Shown in pieces: positions 11,087 through 22,794 of a stretch of 64,000 nucleotides of DNA. The translations under genes and the position numbers were made by a program. A model generated the notes under the pieces. It was not told where the DNA came from. It saw only the letters and a program-made list of their open reading frames with translations, and ran no database searches. Within the stretch, counting starts at the first letter, position 1; each line of letters opens with the position of its first letter. This stretch comes from Cichorium intybus. Its lineage: Eukaryota > Streptophyta > Magnoliopsida > Asterales > Asteraceae. The stretch is from contig CM042010.1 of NCBI GenBank assembly GCA_023525715.1, forward strand, positions 66,121,966-66,185,965, in the 5' to 3' direction.

Positions 11087-12330
11087 ATGCATACAAGGAG
11101 TGGCCAAGGATCACGGAATGATGATCAAGGCCCGAATCGGGGGCCTCCTATCCAAATTCGGCGAGGTCAAGCCGAAGAGGAAGGCAACTCTAGGGGCAAT
11201 GCAAATCCCCCACCACTAACTCTTGAGCGTATTCAAAAGCTATTGCCCGATTCACGGCTTCAAACTCAAGCTGATATGAATCGTCTTCTTGATGAACGAT
11301 TAGGGGAAGGATCTAAGTCCTTGTCGGAGAAAAGTGTCAAAAGTAAGACCCCTGAGAACATTACTCAAACTCATCCTCCTCTCGTGAAGCACCTCTATCG
11401 CCTCCCCGTAAGATAGCAAAGGAGGGTACGTTTAAGGACTTTATGTCCTGTCGACCAAAGGAGTTTAATAGAGAGATGGATCCAAAAGTGACTGTTTCTT
11501 GGATTGCTGAAACTGAGCGGATCCTGCGAATCTGTCGTTGTCCTGAAGATTTGAAAGTGGAATTCGCATCCCAAATGTTAAAAGCCAATGCCCTTACATG
11601 GTGGAGTACTCTTGACCGAACTCTTGGGAGTGAAGTGGTTTCCTCCTTTACTTGGGAAGAATTCACCAAGCGCCTGAAGGGAAAATTCTGTTCTGCCAGG
11701 CATCGGGAGAAGTTAGTAGATGAATTCTTTGCCCTTAGCAAGGATAAACAGACGGTAGATGAATACACGAAAAAGTTCTGTGACATGCTTCCTTTCTTGG
11801 AAGACACCCTCCCAACTGAAGCAGGGAGAATTAACCGTTATGCAAATGGGTTACCGAGTGATTATGCTTTGGAGGTTGGGAAGGCCACTACTCTTGACGA
11901 AGCCATTGAGGCTGCTGCTAGGGTGGAGAGTATGCTAGAGAAAAGGGCTAAGGAACGTCAGGCCTTCGGGGAGAAGAGAAAGCAATTGGGTCCTTCGGGA
12001 TCTAACAAAAAGAGCCGTTTTTCTTCAGGGTCTTCAAAGAGGGAAGAAGCAAAAGACTGTAAAAAATGTGGGAAACGACACGGTGGTGAATGTAAAAAGA
12101 AACCTAGAAGTTGTTTCAAATGTGGTCAATCTGGCCACAAGGCTAAGGATTACAAGTTGAAGGACGCACGGGAGATCGAATGTTTCTCTTGTCATGAAAA
12201 GGGGCACTATAGCTCTCAATGCCTGAAGAAAGGAAATGAGACTTTGGTCTCCACAGCCAGTAACAAGAAGACTGAACCAACGAAAGTAAAGGGACGAGCA
12301 TTTCAGATGACCCGCGAGGAAGCTAAAGAA
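11087..12330 (+). pseudogene. Gag of element B
   Basis: An ATG at 11,087 (MHTRSGQGS) opens an N-terminal segment rich in polar residues. It loses frame around 11,380-11,415, and the main frame from 11,443 continues with the gag core ([60 protein letters not shown]). Zinc knuckles follow at 12,055-12,230: [26 protein letters not shown] and [14 protein letters not shown]. The second knuckle ends in Tyr where Cys is required. Gag is fused in frame to the protease that follows, as usual for chromoviruses. Confidence 0.88.
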
Positions 12331-14468
12331 ACTCACGATATGGTTGCAGGTACACTACTTGTGAATTCATTACCTGCTTATGTTCTTTTCGATTCGGGTG
12401 CAAATTTCTCTTTCGTGTCACATGAATTTCGTAAACGTTTTAGCGTGCCACTTAAGCCCTTAAATGATTCCTGTGTCATAGAGATAGCAAATGGAGAGTT
12501 GGTAACAGTGAGACACGTGTATGAAAATTGTCCCATTGAAATTAATGGGAGGATCCTTATGGCTAACTTATTGCCAATTGGGATCAAAGGATTTGATGTA
12601 GCCATAGGGATGGATTGGCTTGGCGTTCATGAAGCCAAAATTCTTTGTGGAAAACGAATGGTGTCGATTAAATCCCCCGACGGTGACAAAATGTATATGT
12701 ATGGCGAGCGACGCAACAATATGCAAAGTATCATTTCTGCTATCAAGGCGCGAAAATGTATCTATAAAGGATGCGAGTCTTTTATCGCATATGTGCTCGA
12801 CGGGAAGAAAGAAAAGCAAAAATTAGAAGATGTGAAGATTGTTAAAGACTTCCCTGAAGTGTTTCCGGATGAGCTGCCCGGCTTGCCACCCGTTCGGCAA
12901 GTCGAGTTCCGAATTGATCTTACTTCTGGAGCGACCCCCATCGCTCGTGCACCATACCGTCTTGCCCCCACAGAAATGAGAGAACTTATGTCTCAATTGC
13001 AAAAACTTCTTGATAAAGGTTTTATTCGTCCAAGTTCTTCTCCGTGGGGTGCCCCCATGCTGTTTGTCAAGAAGAAAGATGGGACTATGCGCATGTGCAT
13101 TGACTATCGGGAACTCAACAAGGTGACCATCAAAAACCGCTACCCTTTGCCGTGGATTGATGATCTGTTTGATCAGCTCCAAGGAGCTGATTATTTTTCC
13201 AAGATTGATTTTCGTTCTGGTTATCATCAAGTGCGGGTAAAAGACGATGATGTTTGCAAAACCGCTTTTCGAACCCGTTATGGTCACTACAAATTCTTGG
13301 TGATGCCGTTTGGTCTCATAAACGCTCCGGCTGTTTTCATGGATCTTATGAACAAGGTTTGTAAACCTTTCCTTGATAAGTTCGTTATCGTTTTCATCGA
13401 CGATATCTTGGTTTATTCAAAAACCGAGGAGGAGCACGCAACCCACTTACGAGAAGTTTTGCAAACCTTGAAAAATGAGCAGTTATATGCAAAGTTTTCT
13501 AAGTGCGACTTCTCGTTACGAGAAGTTCAATTCTTGGGCCACGTTGTTTCAATCGAAGGGATCAAGGTCGACCCCTCGAAGGTCGAGGCAGTTATGAAGT
13601 GGGAACCGCCGAAAACTCCCACTGAAGTTAGAAGTTTCCTTGGATTGGCCGGTTACTATCGGCGATTTATTCAAGATTTCTCCAAAATAGCGGTACCATT
13701 AACTCAAATAACGAGGAAAGACTTGAAGTTCGTATGGGATAAGAAACAATAGGAAGGCTTTGATACATTGAAGAAGAAGCTTTGTGAAGCACCCGTGTTG
13801 TCTCTACCGGAAGGCATGGATGATTTTGTAGTTTATAGTGATGCATCCGCTAAAGGTCTTGGTTGTGTACTTATGCAACGAGGCAAGGTCATCGCCTACG
13901 CTTCAAGGAATTTGAAAGATGCAGAAACCCGTTACACCACTCATGACTTGGAGTTGGCAGCAATTGTTTTTGCTCTCAAAATTTGGAGACACTATCTTTA
14001 TGGGACCAAATGCAAGTTGTATACGGACCATAAAAGTCTTCAATATATTTTCACCCAAAAGAGTTGAATATGAGGCAAAGCCGGTGGATAGAGCTCATTA
14101 ACGATTATGACTGTGAAATTATCTACCACGAAGGGAAGGCCAATGTGGTGGCCGATGCCTTAAGTCGAAAGGTCCGTGAAAGAACAGTGAAAGGAAGATC
14201 CATGAGAATTGAAGTGGTTTCAAGTTTAATTCAAAGAATTAAAGAAGCTCAAAATGATGCCATGAAGGAAGAAAATGTTAAGAAGGAAAATCTTGGAAAT
14301 AAGATGGAATTCGAATCAAACACTCAAGGGTTGAAAACGTACAAAGGGCGAATTTGGGTCCCTAAGCATGGTGGAATGCGGAAAGTAGTCTTGGATGATT
14401 CCCACAAATCCAAGTATTCCATCCATCCAGGAGGAACTAAAATGTATCGGGACTTAAGAAGCCAATGA
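12331..14468 (+). pseudogene. Pol of element B, N-terminal half: protease, RT, RNase H
   Basis: In frame with gag come the protease ([14 protein letters not shown]), the conserved linker [14 protein letters not shown], reverse transcriptase ([36 protein letters not shown], catalytic FIDDILVYS near 13,395), and the connection region ([20 protein letters not shown]). TAG at 13,750 interrupts before RNase H, which follows in the same frame ([28 protein letters not shown]). A frameshift near 14,065 moves the RNase H end (MRQSRWIELINDYDCEIIYH) to another frame, which carries on into the integrase zinc region (HKSKYSIHPGGTKMYRDL). Confidence 0.9.
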
Positions 14469-15664
14469 AGCCAAGAATAGTAAAGTACATCTCCAAATGT
14501 TCCACTTGTGCTCAAGTCAAGGCAGAGCACCAAGTACCGTATGGAAAGATACAATCACTTCAGATCCCAGCTGGGAAATGGGATGATGTTACTATGGACT
14601 TTGTCATGGGATTGCCAAGAACGAGTAGAGGACATAATGCCATATGGGTCATTATTGACAGATTAACCAAAAGTGCACTCTTCCTGGCTATTAAGGAGAC
14701 TACTCCTCTAAAAGAGCTTGCTAAGATCTATGCGGATGAAGTGGTGAGACTTCATGGGGCACCATTGACTATAGTGTCAGATCGAGATGCTAGATTCACC
14801 GCGAGGTTTTGGCAAGCATTGCAAGAAGCGTTAGGGTTAAAGCTACACTTGAGTACAGCTTATCACCCCCAAACTGATGGTCAAAGCGAAAGAACTATCC
14901 AAACATTGGAAGACATGCTTCGTGCATGTGTGATTGATTTTGGCGGGAGATGGGATGATCATCTACCCTTAGTTGAATTCTCCTACAATAATAGCTACCA
15001 CTCAAGCATTGGAATGCCACCTTTTGAGGCGTTGTATGGAAGGAAGTGTAGAACTCCCCTTTGTTGGCTTGAAGCCGGAGAGAATAAACTTACGGGTCCC
15101 GACATTGTTGCAGTCACTAATGAAAAGATCAAGGTCATACAAACAAATATGAAGGCGGCCCAGGATCGACAAAGAAGTTATGCAAGCTTAAAGCAAAGAC
15201 CTTATGACTTGAATGTAGGAGACTTGGTAATGCTGAATGTTTCTCCTTGGAAAGGGGTGATGAGGTTCGGTAAGAAGGGCAAGTTGAGTCCAAGATATGT
15301 CGGCCCTTTTAAAATCTCACAGGTTGTTGGTACACAAGCTTTCAAATTAGAGCTACTACAAGAGCTTCAAGGTATTCATGATACTTTTCACGTGAGTTAC
15401 TTGAAGAAGTATTTTGGAAAGGAGGAATTGACAATTCCTTGGAAGGAGTTGAAGGTTGATGATAACAAGAGATTGGTGGAAGAACCTGAAGCAATTTTGG
15501 AACTCAAGACCAAGAAGTTAAGGAATAAGGAAATTGACTTAGTCTTAGTCAAATGGAGGCATTCTCTTGGTGCCAATCTTACTTGGCAGACAAAGGACGA
15601 AATGATGAGAAGATACCCCAATCTTGTGGACTATAATTCAATTCCGAGGACGGAATCCGCTTAA
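14465..15664 (+). pseudogene. Integrase and chromodomain of element B
   Basis: A third frame begins after a frameshift near 14,450, so the HHCC zinc finger is divided (second half CSTCAQVKAEHQ). The catalytic core is intact by eye: Asp in VTMDFVMGLP, Asp in IVSDRDARF, Glu in QSERTIQTLE. Next come the GPY/F module (LSPRYVGPFKISQV; IHDTFHVSYLKKYF) and a chromodomain-like tail (IDLVLVKWRHSLGANLTW). It stops at 15,662-15,664, just ahead of the polypurine tract. The 400-codon frame has no internal stop. Confidence 0.9.
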
Positions 15665-15676
15665 GGGGGAGGTAAT
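15663..15676 (+). other. Polypurine tract of element B
   Basis: AAGGGGGAGGTAAT directly before the 3' LTR. Confidence 0.85.
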
Positions 15677-18650
15677 TGTGACAACTAAAACTTTCTTGAG
15701 TTATATAAATTTAGTATTCTATAAATATAATATTTTATATGTGCATAAAAGTATCATAATTACTTTATAGTAGTGAGAAAGTAACTTTAGTAAAACAATA
15801 ATAATATATGAACCCGAGTAAAAGATGAAATCGCATAAAGGACCTAAAGTGAAAAATTTATGTAGCAATGTTTAGAAATTAATATCTCGAATTCTAAAAG
15901 GAATTAGGAAAAGGTCATCAAGGTGACTTTGGTAGTATTTGACATAACAAGAATATAGGAAAACGAATCAGCCCATTTGGAGTTGTAACGAAGGACTTAT
16001 GGAGGTTTTAAAATGGCCCAAAAGTGATAAAAATGACGATGGAGTCATTTTCAAGGGTTAATAACTGGAAATCCAGTAAGATCCAGACGAAACTCAGTTG
16101 CGAAAGGTTGTAGAGCTCGTTCCCACCTTTCTAAGGGTATAAAGTTTGCAAGTTTTGGATTTCGTACGAAGAAGTTATGCCTCGGCAAAGTTAAAAGAAA
16201 AATAAAGAGAAAAGCTCGAAATTTCTCTAGACTAAGAGGACTCGTCTTAGTCTTATAAAATCAAGTAAAATTTAAACTAAGAACACTTGTCTTAGTCTTA
16301 AGTCTGGAATTAAGGGCATTTTTGTCATTTCTCTTTTAAAAGCAGCCAATGGCTTTACCAGCACACCTGGGTCTCGTATTTTACCTCAGTCACGTGATTC
16401 AAACTCAAAAGAAAAAAGAAAATCGGGAATTGAGAGGGAGAGCAGACACAAATCATGCACACACACTCGTGTGTGTTCAAAATCGAGAGAGAAGGAGGAT
16501 ACCAGCAGAATCAGCAGCAAAACCGAGCAAAAAGAGGAGCGATTAAGGGCTGTAGCAGCGACAGTCACGAAGGCAACGAAGGTAGTGCCGCCGGTGAGAG
16601 TTTTTCGGCGAGAAAAGGGTCCCGATGGCCGGTCAGCAGAGGGGGAAGGTCAAGGAAGGTTCCAATTCGTGATTTCAAGCTAGAATCATCTTCAATTTCA
16701 GAATTTTTAAGGGTTTTGGACAGAAATCAGAAAAGGTACAAATTAGTTCTTCAAACCCTAGTCCCCAAATCCGAAAATTTGATCATGCATGTCGATAATA
16801 AGCAAGGGTTTTGAATGCATTCAAAAACACTTATGAGACTCAAGTATTGATATTTGGTTGGATATTTTTGAATGCATCCAAAAAGGATAAAAGATGAAAG
16901 ATTTCTATAGAATGGCATGTTTTTATGCTAATAATCTCCTGTTTTGGAATATGAAAGTTTGTTACTAACTAGACGCATCAAAAACCTTGAGGAATATTGG
17001 TGCTAGACATCGGAATTAGAAAGCATTGGAATGAAATTAACTCATGATGGAATTGTAATCTTTTAAAAGTCAAAAGTGTGTGAAGAACACACCATGTTCT
17101 AAGCTAAAAATTTAGTTATTGCATATATTGAAGTCAATAATTTGGAAAATTGAATATTCCTAGAATAACACTAGTTTGAACTAGTTTGAAGAGAGTTATA
17201 TGAATTAGACTTGTTTAACATTCGTGGTATATTAGTATTTGATTATAATACTAATCTTCTATATTATTAATATAGAAGCTAAGGAGTGCGCAGAAGCAAG
17301 TAGAGGCAAAGACTAGAGGACCAAGGTGAGTACATGTGGCATTTTTCCTCTTTGGGGTACATGGCAAAATGTTTTTGTAGTTTATGTGATTTTTGAGTAT
17401 GAGATGTTATGCAAATTTATTTACCTATGACATGATTATTTTAAAGTCTCATACTATGATTTGAAAGCATGTTTTGGCAATCAAGCCATAACGATTTGAA
17501 AGTTATTTGAAAAGCATTTTTGGCATTAAGCCCAAGTGATTTGAAAAGTGTATTTTGGCACAAAGTTTTAACGGTTTGAAAGCAAGTTTTGGCATTAAGC
17601 CTAACATGCTTTAGAAAGTGTGATTTGACATCAAATTGAATTGAAATTTGAAAAGATTGGTTTGTCACTAGCCTTAATGTGATTTCAGCAAAAAATTGAT
17701 GTCAAATCATATTATGTTTTCTTTTATGACTGGTATTTGAAATATGAATGAATGCAGCAATGCAAGTTAGTATGTTACCCACTTTTGCCCGGGCCACGAT
17801 ATTCCCGTAACGGAATATAGAGGAGTCTACTGGGGTGTTACCTTCCCCCTCGCGAAGTAGATGTCCTAAAACACAAGATGCTTGGATGGACTGATCTTGG
17901 TCTTTCCATCTTAGTATAGACTTGGGAAAATCACTACGTGTGATTATCCTATGTATAAAAATAACACATGTGGAGACACCAGTCAAAGCATGTGATACGA
18001 TGTTGAGATGGTTTGATTACGTTCTTACCATTTCAGTATAGACTTGGGGTATCACCAAAGGTGATTAAGGCCCTAAGTATAAAAATCCGGACCCGAATGA
18101 ATACCAGTCAAGTTTGAATAAAGAAAATTTTATGATGACAGTTTATTATCAACGGCTTTGAAAATGATATATGTTATGTTTTTAAAAGTTTTCAATAAGA
18201 GATATGATATGATTTGGTTACAAGGGCTTTGGAAACAATATATATTATGTTTTAAATATTTTGAGTCTAAAACCCATGTAGCCCACGAGACATTTTTGTC
18301 TTACGTATTTTATGTTTCATGCCATGTGTCCCAGGTCCAGGTTTGCAAGAGTAGGATGACTATATGAAGTGCTAGATACGTTTTGGGAAGACTAAATGGA
18401 GTGGAGCTAAGCATAGCTCTCATCTTTTGATGTTATGGTTTAATCCTTCTCTGCTTGCTATGGTTTGTTTTGATATAAATTCGTAACGCCCGTGGTTGTA
18501 AACTTGTAAACCAAATGTTTGGTTGAACTTTATTTTTGATATTCATGTCTTATAGACATGAAGTATAACAACCATGTTTAAGCGACAGCACCATTGTGTT
18601 TTTAATGTTATTATGTTTTAAAAAAAATGGACAAATTTTGGGGCGTTACA
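15677..18650 (+). repeat. 3' LTR of element B
   Basis: 2,974 bp copy of 7,846-10,836 with scattered substitutions and small indels (for example near 16,815, where about 17 bases differ in length). Confidence 0.95.
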
Positions 18651-18655
18651 CCCAT
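18651..18655. repeat. Target-site duplication (right) of element B
   Basis: CCCAT, identical to 7,841-7,845; element A coding resumes directly afterwards. Confidence 0.92.
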
Positions 18656-19372
18656 CTCCCTTTAGCTGAGTTCTCCTATAATAACAGTTATCATGCGAGC
18701 ATCCGCAGGGATCCCTTCAAGATGTTGTATAGAAGGAAATGCCAGACTCCTATTTGCTGGGGTGAGGTTGGTCAGCGGGTGTTAGGTAGTACTGAGGTAG
18801 TACTCAAGACTACTGAGCTAATTCAGAAGGTTCGAGAGAGGTTGTTAACGGCTCAGAGTCGACAGAAAAGTTATACAGCTAGGCGACGGTCCGATCTCGA
18901 GTTTCAGGTTGGGGATTATGTTCTTCTTAAGGTGTCACCTTGGAAGGGAGTTATTTGTTTTAGGAAGCGAGGAAAGCTTGGCCCTAGGTACATTGGACCA
19001 TATCGAATTATCGCACGAGTAGGTAAGGTAGCTTATCGTTTGGAGCTGCCCGAGCAGCTTAGCCAGATTCACGACACGTTCCACATTTCGCAACTCAGGA
19101 AGTGCATTACCGAGGAATCTACAATAGTGCCTTTGGAGGATATTCAATTACACGAACGCCTAAATTATGTGGAGCGACTGATTGCCATCATTGAAAGGAA
19201 AATAAAGACTTTGCGAAACAAAACAATAGGATTAGTTAAGGTTCAGTGGCAACATCGTAAAGGGTCCGAGTGGACTTGGGAACCGGAGGAGGAAATGCGG
19301 AGGCATTACCCAGAATTGTCTACCGGCGCGGATTTCGGGGACGAAATCCAGTTAAGTGGGGGAGAATTGTAA
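18656..19372 (+). pseudogene. Pol of element A, 3' part: integrase C-terminus and chromodomain
   Basis: Directly after the CCCAT duplication the frame resumes with the integrase tail (LPLAEFSYNNSYHASI, YRRKCQTPICWGEVG), a GPY/F-type module (LGPRYIGPYRII, IHDTFHISQLRK), and a chromodomain (VKVQWQHRKGSEWTWEPE). In chromoviruses the chromodomain is thought to bias integration to heterochromatin. The stop is TAA at 19,370-19,372, lying inside the 3' LTR (the LTR starts at 19,368), so polypurine tract and pol end overlap. In this part I see no break. Confidence 0.9.
19354..19367 (+). other. Polypurine tract of element A
   Basis: AGTGGGGGAGAAT immediately precedes the 3' LTR and would prime plus-strand synthesis. 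It also encodes the last pol residues. Confidence 0.85.
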
Positions 19373-20794
19373 GACCCGTTCTGCCGAGGCGCGGCCCGGG
19401 AAGGATCTAGATTCGCGAATGATTTTGTATGCGCGGCGCGGCTCGGGAGGATCCGCGGCATGGCGCGCCGCAAATGTGAAAAACCCTAATTCGGATTCAA
19501 ACGCCTATATAAAGGGTCCCAGCCCTAGGGTTCGTGTTTTTGGAAGTTTCCTAGAGTAGAGTCGACTGGTTTCAGCAGAGGCTCTTCGGTTTCAAGGCTT
19601 TGAAGGTTTTTGGAGATTATAAGGAAGAGATTCAAGGCTTGCAACGAATCGTGGGCATCACTTCGTTTTTCAGAAGTAAGGTAAGAGTATTTACTCTTCT
19701 GACTTTCCTTTTCATCTCGTCATAGGGTGTTACCCATTGGTTTGTAGCCTTAGATGACTTGTAACACTTAGGATTTGGACCAAGGACATGCATGGACTTG
19801 CATGTCCATAAGGAAGTGACCTTAAGGTAGTTTCAGATCCCAGGAAGGGTATAGAGTGAAACCCTACCCGATGACTGAACTGATTAACGGCTAATAAGAC
19901 TTTGGATTAATACGAGTCTGCGGCGCGGGCAGGCTATGTCGGCAATGCGGGTTCGAGTAAAACCCCGTAAGAGTAATGATAGTCTGCGACGTGTAAGAGA
20001 AAGGTCGCGCCGCGGCGAGCGTCTGTTTGACCCAAAAGCTTATTATCGACCAATGTTGGTTACCAAACATTGGGTCAGACGTTTAGGCAAGTCTATAGGA
20101 GTTTGGTCAGTGCTTGACATGTTGTGTATGTGGGATTTAGGTGTGTGGACGAGCTAAGTGGGGATATTAGAGAATATCTACACGGTTACGAATCAGGTGA
20201 GTATCCTCACCTTACTATATGATGTTGCATGTTAGGCATCTTGAATGTTATTTACAGTTATATGATTTGCTCTATATCAGTGGTTATTTGTTGTTGGGCT
20301 CAGTACTGATGTGTGTCCCCTCGTAGCTGTTGTATGGCGAGTTGGACTATTGCCTTGTCCCATAGCTATTGTATGATGGGCTGGGCCATAACCGGGAACC
20401 CATAGCTGTTTTATGATGGGTAGAACCTTCCCGTGTCCATAGCTGTTGTATAATGGACGCCCGTAGCTGTTGTATGGCGGGTAGGGTCGGGTCGTTCTCG
20501 AGGACGGGTTGTTTAATGTGTGGGCAGGTATGGTAATTTGTGGACATACTAAGCTTTAAGCTTACCCGTTGATTTTATAACATTTCAGGTATTTCAAATG
20601 ACAAAGGGAAGGGCAAGGCTTGACGGCAGCGCATCGCATATAGGAGATTTATTTTAATGAAGTATGTTATGATTTTCAAACATTCCGCTGTTGGTTAAAT
20701 AAATATGTTGAACAATTTTACTTTTTGAAATAACGATTTTGTTGGAATCTTGGTAATAAATAAAATTTTATAATCTTGGAAATGGGGCGTTACA
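19368..20794 (+). repeat. 3' LTR of element A
   Basis: TGTAAGACCC...GGGGCGTTACA, 1,427 bp, matching 1,793-3,240 with scattered substitutions and a deletion of about 20 bp near its start. TATA box at 19,506-19,513; hairpin array at 20,320-20,481. Confidence 0.95.
20320..20481 (+). repeat. Array of five 22-nt hairpins in the 3' LTR of A
   Basis: Units start at 20,320, 20,359, 20,399, 20,436 and 20,460. Arms are CTCG/CGAG, CCCAT/ATGGG, CCCAT/ATGGG, TCCAT/ATGGA and CCCG/CGGG; all five pair fully here, while changes fall in the loops (GCTATTG, GCTGTTT). Confidence 0.8.
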
Positions 20795-20799
20795 AATCG
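20795..20799. repeat. Target-site duplication (right) of element A
   Basis: AATCG, matching 1,788-1,792. Transposase coding sequence resumes immediately after it. Confidence 0.9.
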
Positions 20800-21219
20800 A
20801 AAGCAATATTATGAAGTAAACTCTCAACCCCGCCAACGATAAGAGTCGGGTTCAAAGCGACTGCACAAGTTATAACCGGAGGCATATTTTTGAAATACTT
20901 TATAAGCTTTGCTTTCACCGGTTTCACAATTTCTTCAAAGATACCGCCTATCATTTCAAATTTGTTAATTTTCGAAGTCATAAATTTTTTTGATTTATAC
21001 CTAGACAACTTGTGGGATAATAAACTCCGGATAAAAAAGTAGTTGCTTTTTTAAAAACTCCAAGTATGTCGGTAACAAGCTTGATAGTATGCCAACTCGA
21101 TTTCGGATAAGGCGTAAGCCGATTGCGTTCAGCAAGGTGGTCATGAAACATTTTTAAAGTATCTTTTTGACGTAAAGCACATTCAAACATATTACAAGTG
21201 GAATTCCATCGAGTGGGTA

Positions 21220-21341
21220 CATCCCAATTCGGACCTAACCAAAGGGCATTTGCATCGGCACAAAACTTCATATATTTATACATCCCAATTCGGACCTAAC
21301 CAAAGGGCATTCGCATCGGCACAAAACTTAGTATATTTATG
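21220..21341. repeat. 61-bp tandem duplication inside hAT transposase
   Basis: The segment beginning CATCCCAATTCGGACC at 21,220 recurs at 21,281 with few changes. It duplicates the codons for ANALWLGPNWDV and shifts the frame. Confidence 0.85.
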
Positions 21342-21913
21342 ATATCGAGCGTTACTAGAACTGAAAACGTCACGTAGCATATTTTTGAAAGTATATTTTA
21401 TACCGCCAATGAAACTTAGCCCGTCTTGCATCACCAAATTAATGATATGTACAACATATCGACTATGGGAAAAAAAACACCATCGCAATGCGGTTTATAT
21501 TTTAATTTTAGTTTTTCAACTGCGACGTTATTATTTGATGCATTATCAAACGATATTGAAAATACTTTTCCTTCTAGTTTATAAGTTTTGATAACATAAT
21601 CTAAAATTTGATATAAATTTTCACCGGTATGTGGATATCCAAACGATTCAAACGTAATCATACGCTTCATCATTTGCCAACTATTGAGATTTACCCAATG
21701 AGCGGTAACACAAAGGTACGAATCTGGTGAACCATGTGGAGCCGTCCAAACATCAAAAGTTAAATATATACCGGTATCTATATTTTGAAATTCTAGAATC
21801 ATTTCACTTTTTGCAACTTTCCACATTTCTATACAATCGCATCGAAGGGTTGTACGACTTACATGGGTGTAACGCGGTTGTAGAGTTTCTTGAATGAGTT
21901 TTGTTAATCTGGG

Positions 21914-22211
21914 ATTGTCGAAGTGGTCAAAAGGCAAGATTTCTTGAATCACAAACTTTGCCATCCGATAACGAACTCGAGCCGCTTCGTAATGCCATAA
22001 TGTAGCTTCATTCGTCATTGTTGTTTGATCATGATCCAGACCAAATTTCACCGTTTTGCAATATTGTCGAAGTGGTCAAAAAGCAATCTTTCTTGAATCA
22101 CTAACTTTGCCATCCAATAACGAACTCGAGCCGCTTCGTAATGCCATAATGTAGCTTCATTCGGTGTTGTTGTTTGATCATGATCCAGACCAAATTTCCC
22201 CGTTTTGCAAC
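21914..22211. repeat. 149-bp tandem duplication inside hAT transposase
   Basis: The unit starting ATTGTCGAAGTGGTCAAAA at 21,914 is repeated from 22,063 with scattered substitutions. It duplicates the coding block for FGLDHDQTT...LWHYEAARVRY. The unit is not a multiple of three, so it breaks the frame. Confidence 0.85.
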
Positions 22212-22794
22212 ACAAATTCATATGATTTATCAGAGTTATATTTCTGTCTTCTCTAAAAAAAAGCACCACATTTCTTGCACTACGCCTTTATTGGACCGCT
22301 TGACATTACACACAAATCATAATTGGACCAAATCTCTTGGTTTCTTTTCGTCGGTTTGATTGCAACAACCGTAACATTGCTTGATGAATCTCCAACACCA
22401 ACGGAAAATTGCGATTGCCCACATCCGGAACCGGAACCGGAAGCCATTTCTTGATATTTTTTTGAGTTTTAAAAGTGGAATTTAAGACTTTTGAGTTAGA
22501 CACATCATATATGACCTATATGTAGTATCTAAAGGTATAAAGGGAGAAATTTCGTCACTATTCAAGCTGCAAACGGTCACAAGATCGTTCCAAATGATCA
22601 GAAATTTGAAAAAAAAAACGGTCATAATACCCCTGGAATATCCGGATCGAAACCGGATTGGCTTGAACTGGATTCAACGATAATATATTCAAACCGGTAT
22701 GATCCGTTGGATCGGATCCCAAACCAGATCAGATTGGGGAAAACCAGATTGTAACCGGATCAGATTCTATTCAAAACCGGATTCGGATCGTGAT

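Larger units (their letters stand above)
7846..18650 (+). mobile_element. Element B: Ty3/gypsy chromovirus nested in element A
   Basis: Full structure: LTRs 7,846-10,836 and 15,677-18,650, primer site at 10,840, gag-pol 11,087-15,664 with chromodomain, polypurine tract at 15,663, target duplication CCCAT. Total about 10.8 kb with unusually long LTRs of nearly 3 kb. It lies in the same orientation as A and belongs to the same broad chromovirus group, but the LTRs are unrelated except for the shared GGGGCGTTACA end. Three frameshifts, one stop and a damaged zinc knuckle make it non-autonomous. It must be younger than A. Confidence 0.93.
1793..20794 (+). mobile_element. Element A: Ty3/gypsy chromovirus (Tekay/Del-like), host of nested element B
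   Basis: Complete structural set: LTRs at 1,793-3,240 and 19,368-20,794 (TGTAAGACCC...GGCGTTACA), tRNA-Met primer site at 3,244, gag, protease, reverse transcriptase, RNase H, integrase, C-terminal chromodomain, polypurine tract at 19,354, and the 5-bp target duplication AATCG. The integrase is split by element B between 7,845 and 18,651; without B the element is about 8.2 kb. Gag and pol carry stops and frameshifts, so it is not autonomous. Domain order (integrase last, chromodomain at the C-terminus) places it in Ty3/gypsy chromoviruses; the Tekay/Del sublineage is my judgement from the RT and chromodomain style. Confidence 0.92.
20800..22446 (-). pseudogene. hAT transposase, N-terminal and catalytic fragment
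   Basis: On the minus strand an ATG at 22,446 opens a short Ser/Gly-rich leader. A long frame (22,051-21,431) then carries hAT landmarks: the LWHYEAARVRY block, a DVWTAPHGSPDSYLCVTAHW segment matching the catalytic-core motif, and SFDNASNNN. Further down come NALWLGPNWDVPTRWNST and a KYFKNMPPVITCAVALNP block before the gypsy junction. The enzyme would have cut and pasted DNA at the terminal repeats. Two internal tandem duplications (149 bp and 61 bp units), several frameshifts and stops disable it. The C-terminal remainder is at 1,253-1,520. Confidence 0.85.
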
